A stretch of DNA of 64,000 nucleotides from Blastomussa wellsi (taxonomy: Eukaryota > Cnidaria > Anthozoa > Scleractinia > Plerogyridae). Under the pieces are notes generated by a model. It did no database searches. It saw only the letters and a list, made by a program, of their open reading frames with translations, and was not told the origin of the DNA. The stretch is taken from assembly GCA_947652115.1 (NCBI GenBank), contig OX393562.1, forward strand, positions 24,841,377 to 24,905,376, read 5' to 3'. Below, piece by piece: positions 19,201-28,149 of the stretch. Position 1 is the stretch's first letter, and each line of letters starts with the position of its first letter. The translations under genes and the position numbers were made by a program.

Positions 19201-19909
19201 TTAGAGGTTAACCAGTCCAGAGAATGAATGTGAATTAATTCATTAAAAGTTGAAGAAGTGGTGGCTCCTTCTTCGTGCACCGGACACGGATGACGTAAAC
19301 CAACAGAAACAAATAATGAGAAACAATGCTGCCAAAAATACAAAGGATCACGAACAAAGGTAAAACTAAGTGATACATTTGCATACGGTACACGGAGTAA
19401 GAGCCCACTTTTGTCATCGTTATTAAAAAGGTTACCAAGGTTATTTGGATTTTTAGCATTGGCTGTCTTTTTCCACACCAATGTCTAAATTCTCGCTGAA
19501 CCATAGCTTTGCAGCAGTTTTGTGGCGTTTGTTATGTCTATGAAGTATACAGAGAGGGGTTTTAGAAGGGAGGCTTTTAGTTAAAGAGATTAGACGGGCG
19601 GGGGTGTTGTTATTAGAAATACCGGGTATTTTACGGTATTGAAAATTCTCTTCGATTGCATCGTATGAGAAGAGAATCGATTTCTGTTCGCTATTGTTCG
19701 AGCTGTTGTAATGTTATGTGTATGTTGTTGGGTTAGTAGACGTAAGGGTGTTGTTCAGAACATACGTTTTGGAAGAAAATTAATCGCTTATGTCACTATT
19801 TTTCTAGAGCCCTGAATTCTTTTACAACTCCGTCAAAACAGACCTGGGCTTTCCGACGGTGATAGAAGTTTTACTTTTCACCAGAGAGCTGAAGGAACTG
19901 CTGGACTAA
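2167..19909 (+). CDS. ARM-TIR-ARM-(TIR)-SAM multidomain locus, SARM-like
   Basis: Multi-exon locus encoding armadillo-like helical repeats, TIR and SAM domains. Exons read by eye: 2167-2577, 4540 to about 4617, 5455-5698, 6544-6677, 7021-7273 (ARM 1); 10396-10620, 11487-11675 (TIR 1); 12874-13222, 13673-13852, 14435-14687, 15237-15370, 15759-16017 (ARM 2); 16864-17040 or its copy 17925-18101 (TIR second half); 17147-17273 or its copy 18208-18334, 19035-19104, 19808-19909 (SAM, stop TAA 19907-19909). The family resembles SARM1 in content, but SARM1 is ARM-SAM-SAM-TIR whereas here TIR precedes SAM. TIR domains can act as NAD+ hydrolases or signalling adaptors; which applies is not known. The exon at 12874 has no good start codon and joins 11675 in phase, so one long gene is possible. 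Two adjacent genes, or a partly decayed internal duplication, are the alternatives. Confidence 0.6.
2728..2952. mobile_element. MITE with 5-bp target duplication
   Basis: A 225-bp non-coding element. The left end AAAGCCTGACACTAGCGACA and the right end (reverse complement AAAGCCTGGTTCACACCAGCG) form imperfect terminal inverted repeats. It is flanked by ACTAT on both sides (2723-2727 and 2953-2957), a likely 5-bp target-site duplication. It lies in intron 1 of the ARM-TIR locus. Confidence 0.6.
3127..3235. repeat. 109-bp near-perfect palindrome
   Basis: The left arm TTCAATTTGGAATTAATTTG is repeated as its reverse complement in the right arm. The symmetry continues outward (AATCA...GGTTT) and inward (GTGAGTTTT against AAAACTCAC), leaving almost no loop. 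It would fold into a long hairpin. It is probably a tiny foldback element in intron 1. Confidence 0.6.
3968..4035. repeat. Nested inverted repeat hairpin
   Basis: Outer arms TCCAATTACAGGTA/TACCTGTAATTGGA and inner arms TATCCAATTTGAA/TTCAAATTGGATA surround a loop of a few bases. Probably a small foldback element in intron 1. Confidence 0.5.
5940..6430. repeat. Probable transposon remnant in intron 3
   Basis: A roughly 490-bp non-coding stretch, locally richer in GC than the intron around it (GCGGCCGG, CACGCGCCCCG). It lies between exons 5455-5698 and 6544-6677 and carries no ARM-like frame. Its composition suggests an inserted dispersed element, but termini were not resolved. Confidence 0.25.
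7814..8006. mobile_element. Foldback MITE, complete copy
   Basis: Inverted ends containing CCATAATACACC ... GGTGTATTATGG, extending outward through TTGCACAA-type and TCAATTCTCT-type matches. The interior is CCCCCAAAAATTTTGCA...TGCAAATTTTTTGTGGGG. It abuts a second copy of the same family that starts near 8002. Confidence 0.5.
8060..9816 (+). CDS. LINE reverse transcriptase (partial ORF2)
   Basis: An open frame runs from the truncation point; the first ATG-independent start usually listed is near 8131, giving 561 residues. It holds RT motifs in order: LPLLKKPGLDPLYKNYRPVS (about residue 130), SAYRKNHSTETAL, LDLSAAFDTVNH (about 210, first catalytic Asp), GVPQGSCLGPLLF, and YADDTQIYLSF (about 300, catalytic Asp pair). 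The C-terminal CR1-type region follows (RLDYCNALLYGLP, LQRVQNAAARLI, HWLPV, HLWNELPL). The frame stops at 9814-9816 because a MITE begins there. The remaining LINE C-terminus resumes after the MITE near 9974 (VETFKNSIKTFLF-like). Function: target-primed reverse transcription of the element. This copy cannot move alone without the endonuclease. Confidence 0.75.
9812..9972. mobile_element. 161-bp palindromic MITE inside the LINE
   Basis: Ends AATAGACCAATTTCGATATT... and its inverted copy ...AATATCGAAATTGGTCTATT match over about 46 bp with few differences. The centre (GAGGCTCCGGGG...CCCCGGAGCCTC) is also inverted. It interrupts the last codons of the RT frame, so it is younger than the LINE insertion. 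Target duplication not clear. Confidence 0.7.
10396..11675 (+). CDS. TIR domain 1 (two exons)
   Basis: Exon 10396-10620 encodes the first half: box 1 HIMISYQWDSQD, helix A, then GFNVWIDIEKMRGSNLESM (BB-loop region), VECCTVFIMAISRKYFESPSC. Exon 11487-11675 encodes the second half: EAEYAYQLRKQIIPLMM, then GWLGIIMGTKLWMDF. Both flanking introns and the internal one are phase 1. The split codon G|AG gives the first Glu of CRAEAEY. Glu in this position after the SxxC motif is the NADase catalytic residue in SARM1 and plant TIRs (established knowledge); its role here is inferred. The domain is complete and lacks obvious breaks. It is followed by a short linker (SHLIRELDNSGKSK) that runs in phase into the second ARM module. 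Confidence 0.75.
10677..10780. repeat. Dispersed repeat, inverted relative to the copy at 34.9 kb
   Basis: A G run followed by ACTCCCATGTATGGGCTATA and TAGGTATGTGCCGCGGGATA, then GGGTATGGTTTTTCAAGG. The reverse complement recurs at about 34916-35040. Confidence 0.5.
10805..11002. mobile_element. Foldback element with tandem-repeat ends
   Basis: About 72-bp inverted arms: ACAGGTCAC-type tandem repeats, then CAGAGGTAGGAAAAA and GGAAAACTC on the left, mirrored by GAGTTTTCC, TTTTTCCTACCTCTG and GTGACCTGT repeats on the right. The middle is about 50 bp. Non-coding, in the intron between the two TIR 1 exons. Confidence 0.6.
12874..16017 (+). CDS. ARM module 2 (five exons), with a probable frame break
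   Basis: Exons 12874-13222, 13673-13852, 14435-14687, 15237-15370 and 15759-16017 parallel module 1. Residue patterns match: NFLVDVNLHETLIDI against NFLMESEIPRLIFQI; VLGVLHNLSKRTNN against VLGLLINLAKQVSN; ALLALAYLVDEKNN against SLFCLAYLIEEDNN; LGFSAAEIALGLMHVATND; GGIPMLVSMLK, AASGVMWEIE. Exon lengths 134 in both modules and 253/259 agree closely. The first exon opens in phase 1, in frame with the preceding TIR exon, and has no ATG. It ends in phase 2 while the next exon needs phase 0. Near its end the homologous reading (EKYKDEPKK, like KYDREKDI) lies in a different frame after a run of five T at 13185-13189. So this copy has an indel there, a sequence error, or a different splice form. Confidence 0.6.
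14812..15005. repeat. Local imperfect duplication in an intron
   Basis: GCCGGCTTGCGGATTTTACA occurs twice (about 14850 and 14977) within longer similar stretches of about 65 bp. Lies between exons 14435-14687 and 15237-15370. Non-coding. Confidence 0.5.
16128..16215 (-). mobile_element. SINE fragment (3' part)
   Basis: Reverse-oriented piece containing TGAAGCGACTAGGAGTATTT, TTGGATGCTAGTCC and ACCTGGGTGGAG. It matches the body of the SINE family seen at 48.1 and 57.3-57.8 kb. Confidence 0.5.
16225..16760. repeat. Degenerate minisatellite, about 17-bp unit
   Basis: Many diverged copies of a TTAGAGAGGTGTCC(A/G)CC-type unit (CTTACAGAGGTTTCC, CTTGGAGAGGTTTTT, CTTAGAGAGATTTTC and others). It occupies the intron where the first TIR-half exon would be expected by comparison with the first module. 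No TIR coding sequence was found in it. Its right part is inside the 1,061-bp duplication. Confidence 0.5.
16864..17040 (+). CDS. TIR second-half exon, unit 2
   Basis: Encodes EAEYAYQRRKRMIPLMM, then GWLGIILGSNLWMDF, QLAKEISQTRV, closely matching exon 11487-11675 of TIR 1. Phase 1 on both sides. No matching first-half TIR exon (with box 1 and BB loop) lies between 16017 and 16864. Splicing from the last ARM exon (…SSG, phase 1) would be in frame and would recreate the G|AG Glu codon, giving a protein with half a TIR domain. Confidence 0.65.
17147..17273 (+). CDS. SAM domain first exon
   Basis: Begins after CTTTTCTTCCAG and encodes AASKAQVVGSVPPKI, then VLQWKKEDVAKWLQDIGFAV, the first helices of a sterile alpha motif (W-x3-DVxxWL-x2-IG). 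Enters in phase 1 and leaves in phase 2 at GT|GTAAGT. Must join 19035. Its duplicate at 18208-18334 is identical in coding sequence as far as read. Confidence 0.65.
17925..18101 (+). CDS. TIR second-half exon, duplicate copy
   Basis: Same as 16864-17040 apart from AAC to AAA at codon position 18023-18025, giving GSKLWMDF. Lys here is shared with TIR 1 (GTKLWMDF), so this copy keeps the older residue. Splice sites are intact. Because the exon is phase 1-1, both copies could be included in tandem without a frame shift. Confidence 0.6.
18208..18334 (+). CDS. SAM domain first exon, duplicate copy
   Basis: Copy of 17147-17273. Being phase 1-to-2, only one of the two SAM first exons can be used in a given transcript; including both would shift the frame. 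Confidence 0.6.
19035..19909 (+). CDS. SAM domain last two exons and stop
   Basis: Exon 19035-19104 encodes GDNGVRGKLDGPLLHMLNEL, the central SAM helices with an LDGxxLHML core. Exon 19808-19909 encodes SPEFFYNSVKTDLGFPTVIE, then VLLFTRELKELLD and TAA. Phases (2 to 0, then 0) fit. SAM domains oligomerise; in SARM1 they assemble the active ring (known). A similar role here is inference. Confidence 0.65.
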
Positions 19910-21557
19910 AGCAAGGCCATTTGTCACGTGTTAGCTGTTTGACAGTGGTGTCTCATATTATTGTGATTCACAGAGGATAGTTGTTGCACTTGGGAACATG
20001 GTCTCACTTGCTTGTCTAAACCCGCTCTGTCTCATGCGATACCGAGCTGGGGCGTCCTCAAGAGCCTTGCACGCTCTGTGCCGCGATAGGTTCTAACCTT
20101 CATTCCAAGAGAGACTTGTCGTTTTTCCCGGAACGCCGCACTGTCCATGGCGTCACTAAAGTAAAAGTATTTAATCCCGTTTCAAAAACATCGTGTTATT
20201 GTAACCAGAAGGGCCTAGCTAAAATACTAAGGGAACCCCCACTCTTAAATAAGACATTTTTATTTGCTGTACTTTGTAGCTGCTATTTATTAAGACTGCT
20301 GGAAAATAACAAACATGCGGTTTATGCCTCGTGTCAAGCCGTTTGAATGTCATAGCGACCCACTCAAGCTCGCACAATAACCCATTATATATATTTTATA
20401 AGTTTTATTTGTGCTTTTTGTCAAAACAAGCGACTTGCGAATTTGGGTTTTGGCGGTACGAAATTTGTGTTTTAATAATATACATGAAAAATTACTCGAT
20501 TCTGATTGACTGAGAGCAGTGTGCACAGTTCAAGTGTTGCACGTAAATGTAATAAACAGTCCACTTGAAATGACATTTGCGGTAACGCCGGGTGTAGTGA
20601 TAAATGGTGACTGTTCTTATGAAGTTTTCTGTTTATGGTCTTATTCGATGGAGTTATTAATATATAACGGACAACAGAGTCGTGTTGATTCAGTTTTACA
20701 GGAAAATTGATTTATTTTCTAGAATAATACTGCAAAACGTTTTCAGAAATATCAGTCCAGTTTGGTAACTACAAAACACAAACGATACTTTCATTTATGA
20801 AAGCAAATTACGTGTTACTTTTGATGGATAAAGAGCCGCCACATACTCTTCTCACTTTGTGCAATAATAAAAAAGACCGGCGAAGTACCAAGCGCACATT
20901 TCAACATTTATCAATGCGAAATATACATATGAAAACTAGACTTAAAGGAAATTTTATGGCAATGCAGTTGGTACTTTATAAAGTCAATTTTTACCTTAAA
21001 AATATTACCCACGCAATTTCCAAACGAATCCAGTCTGTTGTCTAAGCGTAGTGATAATAGAGGTTCACAAAAAGTAAAAAATTCAAATTAAATTTGGTTT
21101 ACTTGTTGCAATATTTCGCAAACATGATTTTGATAGAAGGTTCTCGATTTAGAGTTCTTAATCCCTCCTTGTCCGTTAACTTTAATTAACGATTGTAATT
21201 TTATTTTCACGTTAGTTAATTTATACTTTATTTTTGTCAAACATAATAATCCTTTCATAGCGCTAAAAAATTTAATATGCCAGAAGTATTTTGTAGCTTT
21301 AGTCACTGATCTTTAATCTACGATTGCAAAATAAAAGCTTGGGAAATTATAAGAATTTTGACAACGAAACGCTTGGGAAGTTATAAGAAATTTGACCAAA
21401 CGCGTGTGAAATTATTTCTTAATTTCACTCGTCACCATTTGATTTCCCATACTTATCACTCCATTTGGTTACTACAGGGCATAAACAACACGTTTATTTA
21501 CACGCACTTCCAGTAATTGGCATCATGACATATCTGAATAGATGACATCAACAAACA
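19910..21557. other. Intergenic, no gene seen
   Basis: Region between the SAM exon stop and the 3' end of the GPCR. It holds no recognisable coding sequence. 20790-21260 is a diverged copy of the GPCR 5' flank (see separate entry). A stretch near 20480-20520 (ATTACTCGATTCTGATTGAC) looks like a common dispersed repeat. Confidence 0.5.
20790..21260 (-). repeat. Diverged copy of the GPCR 5' flank
   Basis: Shares blocks with 22650-23070, for example CTTGTTGCAATATTTC, TTGTCCGTTAACTTTAATTA, ACGATTGTAATTTTATTTTC and a similar CGAGGTACCAAGCGCACATT-like stretch. Lies downstream of the GPCR stop, so it may be the promoter region of a lost neighbouring paralogue. Confidence 0.5.
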
Positions 21558-22496
21558 TCAGGTACCTTGCCTTTTTAAAAGATTGACCATCGCTTTTCGA
21601 ATTTCTGTACTTCTCCAGCAGTAAATAATGGGATTAAGTAGTGAATTTAAAATGAAACAGGACATACGGAAAGTCCCAAAGGCATTAAATAGGTTGTTCC
21701 AATGTGGAAAAATTGTAGTAACTATTGCATTAAGAAATCCAAGAAAATAACACGAAAATACTGCAACTATAATAACACAGGTTGTTTTCCAAGCTTTCTT
21801 TTGTTCAAAAAACTTCCCAGTGGCGTCTTGGGAAACTTGTTCAGATTTGATCTGAATCAGGTGACGACGGCAGACAAAATAAACTGAGATATGGCAGTAA
21901 ATAATAATTAGCAAACTAATGGCTGCTAATATGTAAGGTGCTTTCATGAATTGTACCATTTCAGGTGAAGCCATACTTAAAACAAAATAAACTATTCCAA
22001 TAAGCCAACTACATACAACTGCTACAGTTATTCGGAATTTGTTCACAACAGTGTTGTATTGCAAGGAATATTTCATCGCCACAAAACGTTCTATACTAAT
22101 AAGCACCAAATGAAAAAGTGACGTAAGGCAGAAGGTGGCTGTCACCATTTTTGTTGTGTAATATAACGTACGATACACAGCTCGTGATCCACCTGTTAGG
22201 TAGAAAATCTGTTTTGCGATGAGCGATGGTTGGGAAGTCATGCCTACCAACAGATCTGTTCCTGCTAGACAAGCCAGCAATATGTTGTTTATGGTTTGAA
22301 GACTTCGTTTGGTCTTGACCGCCATGATGACAAGCGCGTTGAGGATAATGACGAAAGGACATGTTAACAGGTTTATGATGACGGCCACAACTCTAAAGAA
22401 GTACCGTACATCAGCGTACTCATCACCAGTCCCTGAGCTGTTGGGAATAGTTGGATTGGAACAGAGGCGTTCTGCAGAGCAGTTGGTAGCATTCAT
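21558..22496 (-). CDS. Rhodopsin-class GPCR, single exon
   Basis: A 312-residue seven-helix receptor, complete from ATG (22496) to stop. N-terminal Asn sites (NATNCS, NSSG) suit an extracellular tail. TM1 has N in ILNALVIM; TM2 LACLAGTDLLVG has the conserved Asp; the TM3 end is ERF in place of DRY (LISIERFVAM); TM4 has W in VCSWLIG; TM5 IYCHISVYFVCRRH; TM6 IIVAVFSCYFLGFL; TM7 LNSLLNPIIYCWRS has NPxxY. The usual TM3 Cys, TM5 Pro and TM6 Pro are absent. The first two are also missing in melanocortin/S1P/cannabinoid-type receptors, so that branch is the closest guess. Ligand unknown. Intronless receptors of this kind are often lineage-expanded. Flanking duplicated DNA supports a former tandem array. 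Confidence 0.85.
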   Translation of the reverse strand: MNATNCSAERLCSNPTIPNSSGTGDEYADVRYFFRVVAVIINLLTCPFVIILNALVIMAVKTKRSLQTINNILLACLAGTDLLVGMTSQPSLIAKQIFYLTGGSRAVYRTLYYTTKMVTATFCLTSLFHLVLISIERFVAMKYSLQYNTVVNKFRITVAVVCSWLIGIVYFVLSMASPEMVQFMKAPYILAAISLLIIIYCHISVYFVCRRHLIQIKSEQVSQDATGKFFEQKKAWKTTCVIIVAVFSCYFLGFLNAIVTTIFPHWNNLFNAFGTFRMSCFILNSLLNPIIYCWRSTEIRKAMVNLLKRQGT

Positions 22497-23100
22497 TGGA
22501 AGGCTTTAGTCTTCTGGAAGGAACGAAGGAACTTAATTTGAGCTAGGAATGGAATTCCTCCGAGCAAGGTTGTTATCTTGGTGAAGCTTCTTCGGGAAAA
22601 CTGCCCAGTCTTTCATCTGTTGTGACAACCAACAGTGACGCGTGCTTTTGTACTTTTTACAATGAGAATTGCACAGCTGATCTCATTTTGTGAAATAATA
22701 AAAACACCGACGAGGAACCAAGCGTACATTTCAAAATTTGTTAACGCGAAATTTAAGGGAACTTTTGCCGCCTTACAGGAAAGAAATTGGTACTTGATAA
22801 AGTCAGATTTTATTATTATCCATGCAAATTGCTAAATAATGTAGTCTGCTGCTTCCCTACGCTATTAAGCGTAATTTCTATCGAGACTCACACAAAGAAA
22901 AACATTGAAATTAATATTACTGTACTTGTTGCAATATTTCACAAATGTATTTTCAATTTAGAGTCTGCAATCCCTTGTCCGTTAACTTTAATTAACGATT
23001 GTAATTTTATTTTCCTTGATAACTTCAGTTTAGTTAATATATATATACCATATTTTTGTTAAACATGACTGTCTTTTAGACCGTTTGTATATGTTTAGTG
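22497..23100 (-). promoter_or_regulatory. GPCR 5' flank, repeated family
   Basis: Upstream region of the GPCR. 22650-23070 shares many blocks with 20790-21260 and, less well, with 23450-24060. No TATA box was assigned. Likely contains the promoter, by position only. Confidence 0.3.
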
Positions 23101-25690
23101 TCTTGTAATATTTGAACTTATATTTCTCAAAGGAAACAAGGAATTTTTACGTGGACGCCTGTATCCGTTATTGGCTTGCCGAAACGTGATAGCGCTAAAA
23201 AAATAATATATGAGGATTAGACTGTAGCTATACTCACCAATGTTAAGTCTACAATTGCAAAATATTCATATATATCATGAGTTGAGGAATGAGACTTTTG
23301 CGAGAGATGCTCGCACTGGTTGCTGGCAAGGTTGAATCTTGCTTGGCAATGCTGCGCGATGAAGTTTCTCAGTAAAACTGTTACGACTCATCATCTATGG
23401 TGACAAGCTACATTGATGTAGCAAACCTCTCATTCCAGTTCGTGTGCTTTAGTTCTTTTTTCGGTGAGAACTACACGCCCGATCTCACGTTGTACAAAAT
23501 TAACAGATCAGCGAAGCGCTTATCGCATAGTTCTTTTTCCTAAAAAACGCGCGGCAGAACAGAAAAAAAAAACGAAGCCCGACAGAAATTGAATTGGACT
23601 TTCTCGGATCATTTTAATAATTATTTTCTTGACTATTCGGTACTTTTGCTTTTCTACATTACTGTAGCACAATTTTATAAGAGATTAAAATAAATAAATC
23701 AAATTGAAATTTTTATTGTACATGTCGCAATATTACTTTTCGTTAAACTTCATAGCGGAAAGTTAAATTTGCCGGCCAAAGGTATTGACTTCATTGTTTT
23801 TTCCTTATAACGCCGTCAACTTAATTATTATTTTTTTTAACGTTGCGACTTATTAAAGTGTGTACAAATGAATGCCGTAAAGATGGTTTCTGCTGATAGT
23901 CGATTTGCTGTTAAGCGCGTAAATGGAAATACTTCTCCCCAATTGAAGAATGAATACATAAATACACAGACGAAATGAATCCTGTGGCAAATTGTATCCG
24001 TTATTAGATTTGTTATTCGCGAAAACCACATCGTGATACCGCTTAAAAATGAATATGTCACGATTAGATTGTAACTATCCTTGAAATAATACTTTATTCA
24101 TTTAATACTAACTTCCCCGAAACAGGCAAATTAAGGAACAAGCCAACACGGCCACGAAAAGACAAGACCCAAAAAGGATCCCGAAGAAAAGGAAGCAAAG
24201 AGTACAACGATGTTCTGCAGCATCTAAGCACTATAGTTTTCGACATATAAGGGTGGTAAACGTGAAAAAACGACATATTGTCAGTCAGTAATTCCTTCCT
24301 TCGATAAGGGATTGATTTTTTTTCTCAAACGATAAACTATTAATTTTTTAAAATATTTCATTCAGAAAGCTTGTTTTCTCTTCTGGTAGCAACCATCTGC
24401 TTACTTCCCAATAGAAGTTTATAAATTTAAATTTTCAAACGAACTAACGAAATCTGTTATCCGTTATTACTTTTAGAGATTTTTTGCAATAAATTTTGAT
24501 TTGATATTAACACAACATAGATACAAAATATACAAATACAAGGACTTTCATTTTGCAAAATGCATCATTCTTGTAAACCGAAACGCCATTCTGCTGATAC
24601 TTCATTTTTTATTCATTTTGTTTGTATCCAAGGATTAGGATTAAAGCTTTTGTGTGGAATTTCCTATTGTTCTAGTGAACTGACCAATCACAGAGCCGCC
24701 TTGGACTTGGATTATCACAATAGTCTTGAAGAGGCTGTCATTGTTAAGAACATTTTATATTCGAAGACAAAAAATATCGTGGAAGGTTAGGAAGCAAGAC
24801 AATTATCCTTTCTCTCCACTTTCGAATATCACCATATCCACTTTTGCATAATTTAAATTACAGTGAAACATGGAATTCCGTCACTCCGTGCATGCTCACA
24901 CATGCCAAATTCAAAATCTGGGTCATTTGTACTCAGAAGTGTCCCTTTGTGTTTAGCAAGGACGATAATATGCAAAGCTTTAAAATATGAGAAATCTAGC
25001 TTTCGGAAAGCATTGTTTTTGCTGTGAAGCACTTTACTGGCCGTCACTACTCCTATAAATTAAGCGCCCCATTTTGGAGCCAAAAAACATGTAAATGATG
25101 CGCGGCCACCGCGCTTGCAGACCTGTTTTATTTAATTGAGACCTTTTCGTAAACGTTGAATGACGATTATTTTTTGGTTACATTGGAGAAAAGAGAAAAC
25201 AAACTCTGTTTCCTTTGTTATTAGGCTTTGCAACTGATTGAGTAGATGCGTGTCGGCATAAATCGGAAAGTACAACTCAAACCTCAGTTTACATCGATTT
25301 GCGCGTTGCTGAACTCATTACTTTTAACGGACAATCGGATCAGAACAAACGAATGAACACGACAGTAAAAGCGATGAACGAGTATTAAAGAAGGAAACCA
25401 AGGAATTTCTACAAACTGAGTGTCAGGATAGAAGTGGAGAAAAATATACAGCACAAGTGACACTCAAAGTTCATAATGGAAAGTAGCAAACTAAACTATA
25501 AGGGACTATTTACAGACCGCTGCCATTAACACAACTTGTGGCGAATGCAATAAGATTTTGCCTCACAAAACAATTTTCATATTTTCGATGCCAACGTTAA
25601 TGGCGGGGATTTAAGGCGTGGCTGACTATGTTATTTGACGGGACTCGACTAGGTATCGAATTATCTACTGAAGTTGATATCATTCCTAAC
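23101..25690. other. Intergenic, mostly repeats, no gene recognised
   Basis: 23450-24060 is a third, weaker copy of the GPCR flank (GAGAACTACACGCCCGATCT resembles GAGAATTGCACAGCTGATCT). Short open frames at 24094-24276 and 24560-24790 match nothing known and have no supporting features. Confidence 0.4.
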
Positions 25691-25692
25691 AG

Positions 25693-25724
<32 letters not shown>

Positions 25725-25870
25725 ACGTCGGTGGGAAGTATAACAATATAATTTTGTTTTATCAACTGGGTTGATAATGTGAATTGGCCACCGTAAAGAG
25801 ATTCAAGAGCTGACGTTTCGAGCGTTAGCCCTTCGTCGGAGCGAATCCGAAGGGCTAACGCTCGAAACAT
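25691..25870 (-). repeat. Dispersed repeat with conserved short frame
   Basis: Sequence from GGGGGTAAGTTTCTAAAGAA through the AACTGGGTTGATAATGTGAA block to an internal hairpin (CGAGCGTTAGCCCTTCG ... CGAAGGGCTAACGCTCG). Copies lie at about 58536-58690 (opposite strand), 63725-63835, and a fragment at 1488-1522. Read on the minus strand it gives [18 protein letters not shown], the same as in the 58.6 kb copy. Confidence 0.6.
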
Positions 25871-27079
25871 CATTCCTAACAGCTTGTCACTTTGCTCGGT
25901 TAACGACGTGATTTCTGCCATTGTCAAACTCGTCTTTCTATGAGTTTTATGTATTAAATTGTTCAAAGATCAACAGGATTCTCTTTTCACTGCTATGTAA
26001 CCGCTCATAGCTGAGCGTGGTTCAGTTATGGGGTAAATTCGAGAAGCCCGGAGCTATGAGCGAGCTACACAGGAGCGAAGTAGGTAGGTGTTCCCTTTGA
26101 AATACGTCGCCGAAGGGGAGGCGGGAGGGTCGTCAGCGCGTGAGTACGGGTTCGTCTTCGACGAGATGAGAAAGTGTTCGATATCTTACGTTCTGTGACT
26201 TTTATAGCTACATTTGCATCCCGTGCAAAATCCATTGCCCGTGTGCACGATGCGCACGAGAGTTTGATGTTCTTGCCGGACTGCACGCCTGCTTTTCGCG
26301 GTATTTTAGTAGTGAAAATAGGATTCTCTTTTCACTGCTGTGTAACCGCTCATAGCTGAGCGTGGTTCAGTTATGGGGTAAATTCGAGAAGCCCTGCGCT
26401 TCATTCGCTATCGCTACACCCTCGCGTCTGCGAGTGTCCCACAAACCTGCACACCGTGTTGCAGGCCCAGCAATTCCTGTGTGCTTCCATATCCTCCCAA
26501 AACTCAAAACTAAGCCGCTATTAAGAACTGAAAAACGTCTACCCCTTCTGAGATGTACGACCACAATTCATCCCTCTTTGGATTTCCTTCTAACACTGTT
26601 TCCCACGATGACGCGCACGCAGACAAATTCCCCGCGGTGAATGATGCAGGATCGCGGAAAGCTAACATCTTTGGGTTTGCACAAGCGCTGCCGCTGGCCA
26701 CGTTGTCTAACGAGGGCACTGGTCCGGCTTCGCTGGGCCTCTTGCCTTCCCAGGTACACCAATTTACTTCATTCCGGGGTACAGGTTGCGAGCAAAATTC
26801 GTCGAAACTTATTGCCGCAGTCTAAAACGAATGTGAAAAATGCATACGTCTAAAACTTCGGAAAAAAAAATTAATCCAAAAAGTGAAGAGAAGCACTGGG
26901 AAGGGGGAGCCCATGGCAATGCCGGACCAGGACCTGCCCGGAGGCGGGTATAGGGTTTGTGCTAAGGTTACCCTTCTGGTCGACAAAGCATGGGCACTGG
27001 GTACGAGATGGGCACGAAATGAGGGGGCACTCACCCCGGGAAAAACAGAAGGTGTTAGGTTTGCATTTTACGTCCGCTA

Positions 27080-28130
27080 AACAGAGAGCCTAGAAGCATG
27101 TAAGGGCTTTGCCGTTAGGAGTACTACAAACGAATACGACTAAAGCCGCTGTAGGTGACACATAAATAGCCCACTTCCGGTATCTTAAAATTCAGACGTG
27201 ATTGCGAGGCTGGGTAGGAATGGTTGAGAACCGCATGGAACACCAGGTACTTTTGCATAACCGGGGTACAATAATGCGCTATACACAACGTTCCTACCTT
27301 TCAGCAATAACACAATATGGGCTTTGCCGTAAAAGGCACCACAAACAAGTAAGATTTTATGCCGCCGTAGGCACCACGGAAGGTTGTATTAATGTACGGA
27401 TAGAAAAAAGAAAAGCAAGAACGTTGCCGTTGGCGGTATCACGGACAAGTGAAAAAATTCTATGCCACTGTGGGGACCACGTAAAAAATGTTTTGTAAAA
27501 CACGACCTGATAAAAGCATGAACTTTAATTCGCCGTAAAAGGCACCATGAACAAGCGAAAGATGCTGTGCCGCTGGGGGCTGCACGTAAAAATGTTATGT
27601 TTAACATAAAAGGGTAAAAGCATGAACTTTGCCGTGAAGGCAGCACGAACAAGCGAAGAATGCTATGCCGCTGGGGGCACCACGAAAGAATGTTTTGTTG
27701 AATATGAAAGGATAAAAACATGAACTTTGCCGTTCAAGGCACCACAAGAAGATTTTATACCGCTGTAGGTACCACCAAACTTTGCCGTTAGAGGCACCAC
27801 AAATATATAGATTTTATGCCGCTGAAGGCACCACCAAACTTTGCCGTTAGAGGCACCACAAATACATGGATTCTATGCCGCTGAAGGCACCATCAAACTT
27901 TGCCGATAGAGGCACCCCAATCACATAAACATTATCAAAAGCCGCTGAAGGCGCAACTTAAACTGTTTTGTTAAGCATGAAATGATTAAGGCATGAATTT
28001 TGCCGTTAAAGGCACCGCAAACAAGTAAAGAATTTTTGCCGCTGCAAGCCCCACGCAAAATTATTTTGTTTCACATGAAATGCTAGAAGCCTGGACTTGC
28101 CGTTAACGGTGCCAAAGGGTGGACGTCACA
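27080..28130. repeat. Minisatellite GCCGTTAAAGGCACCAC type
   Basis: Many imperfect repeats alternating two related motifs, GCATGAACTTTGCCGTTAAA followed by GGCACCACAAACAAG and ATTTTATGCCGCTGAAGGCA followed by CCAC. Spacing is irregular, about 50-110 bp. Non-coding; short open frames shift between copies. Confidence 0.65.
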
Positions 28131-28149
28131 AGGCATAACACTGTACAAC

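Noticed and set aside
24560..24790. Short frame starting MHHSCKPKRHS as a small secreted protein
   Set aside because: No signal peptide pattern and no homologous copy; lies in repeat-derived intergenic DNA.
26362..26853. Overlapping 60-90-codon frames on both strands
   Set aside because: Openness reflects the locally higher GC content of the composite repeat; no family recognised in any frame.
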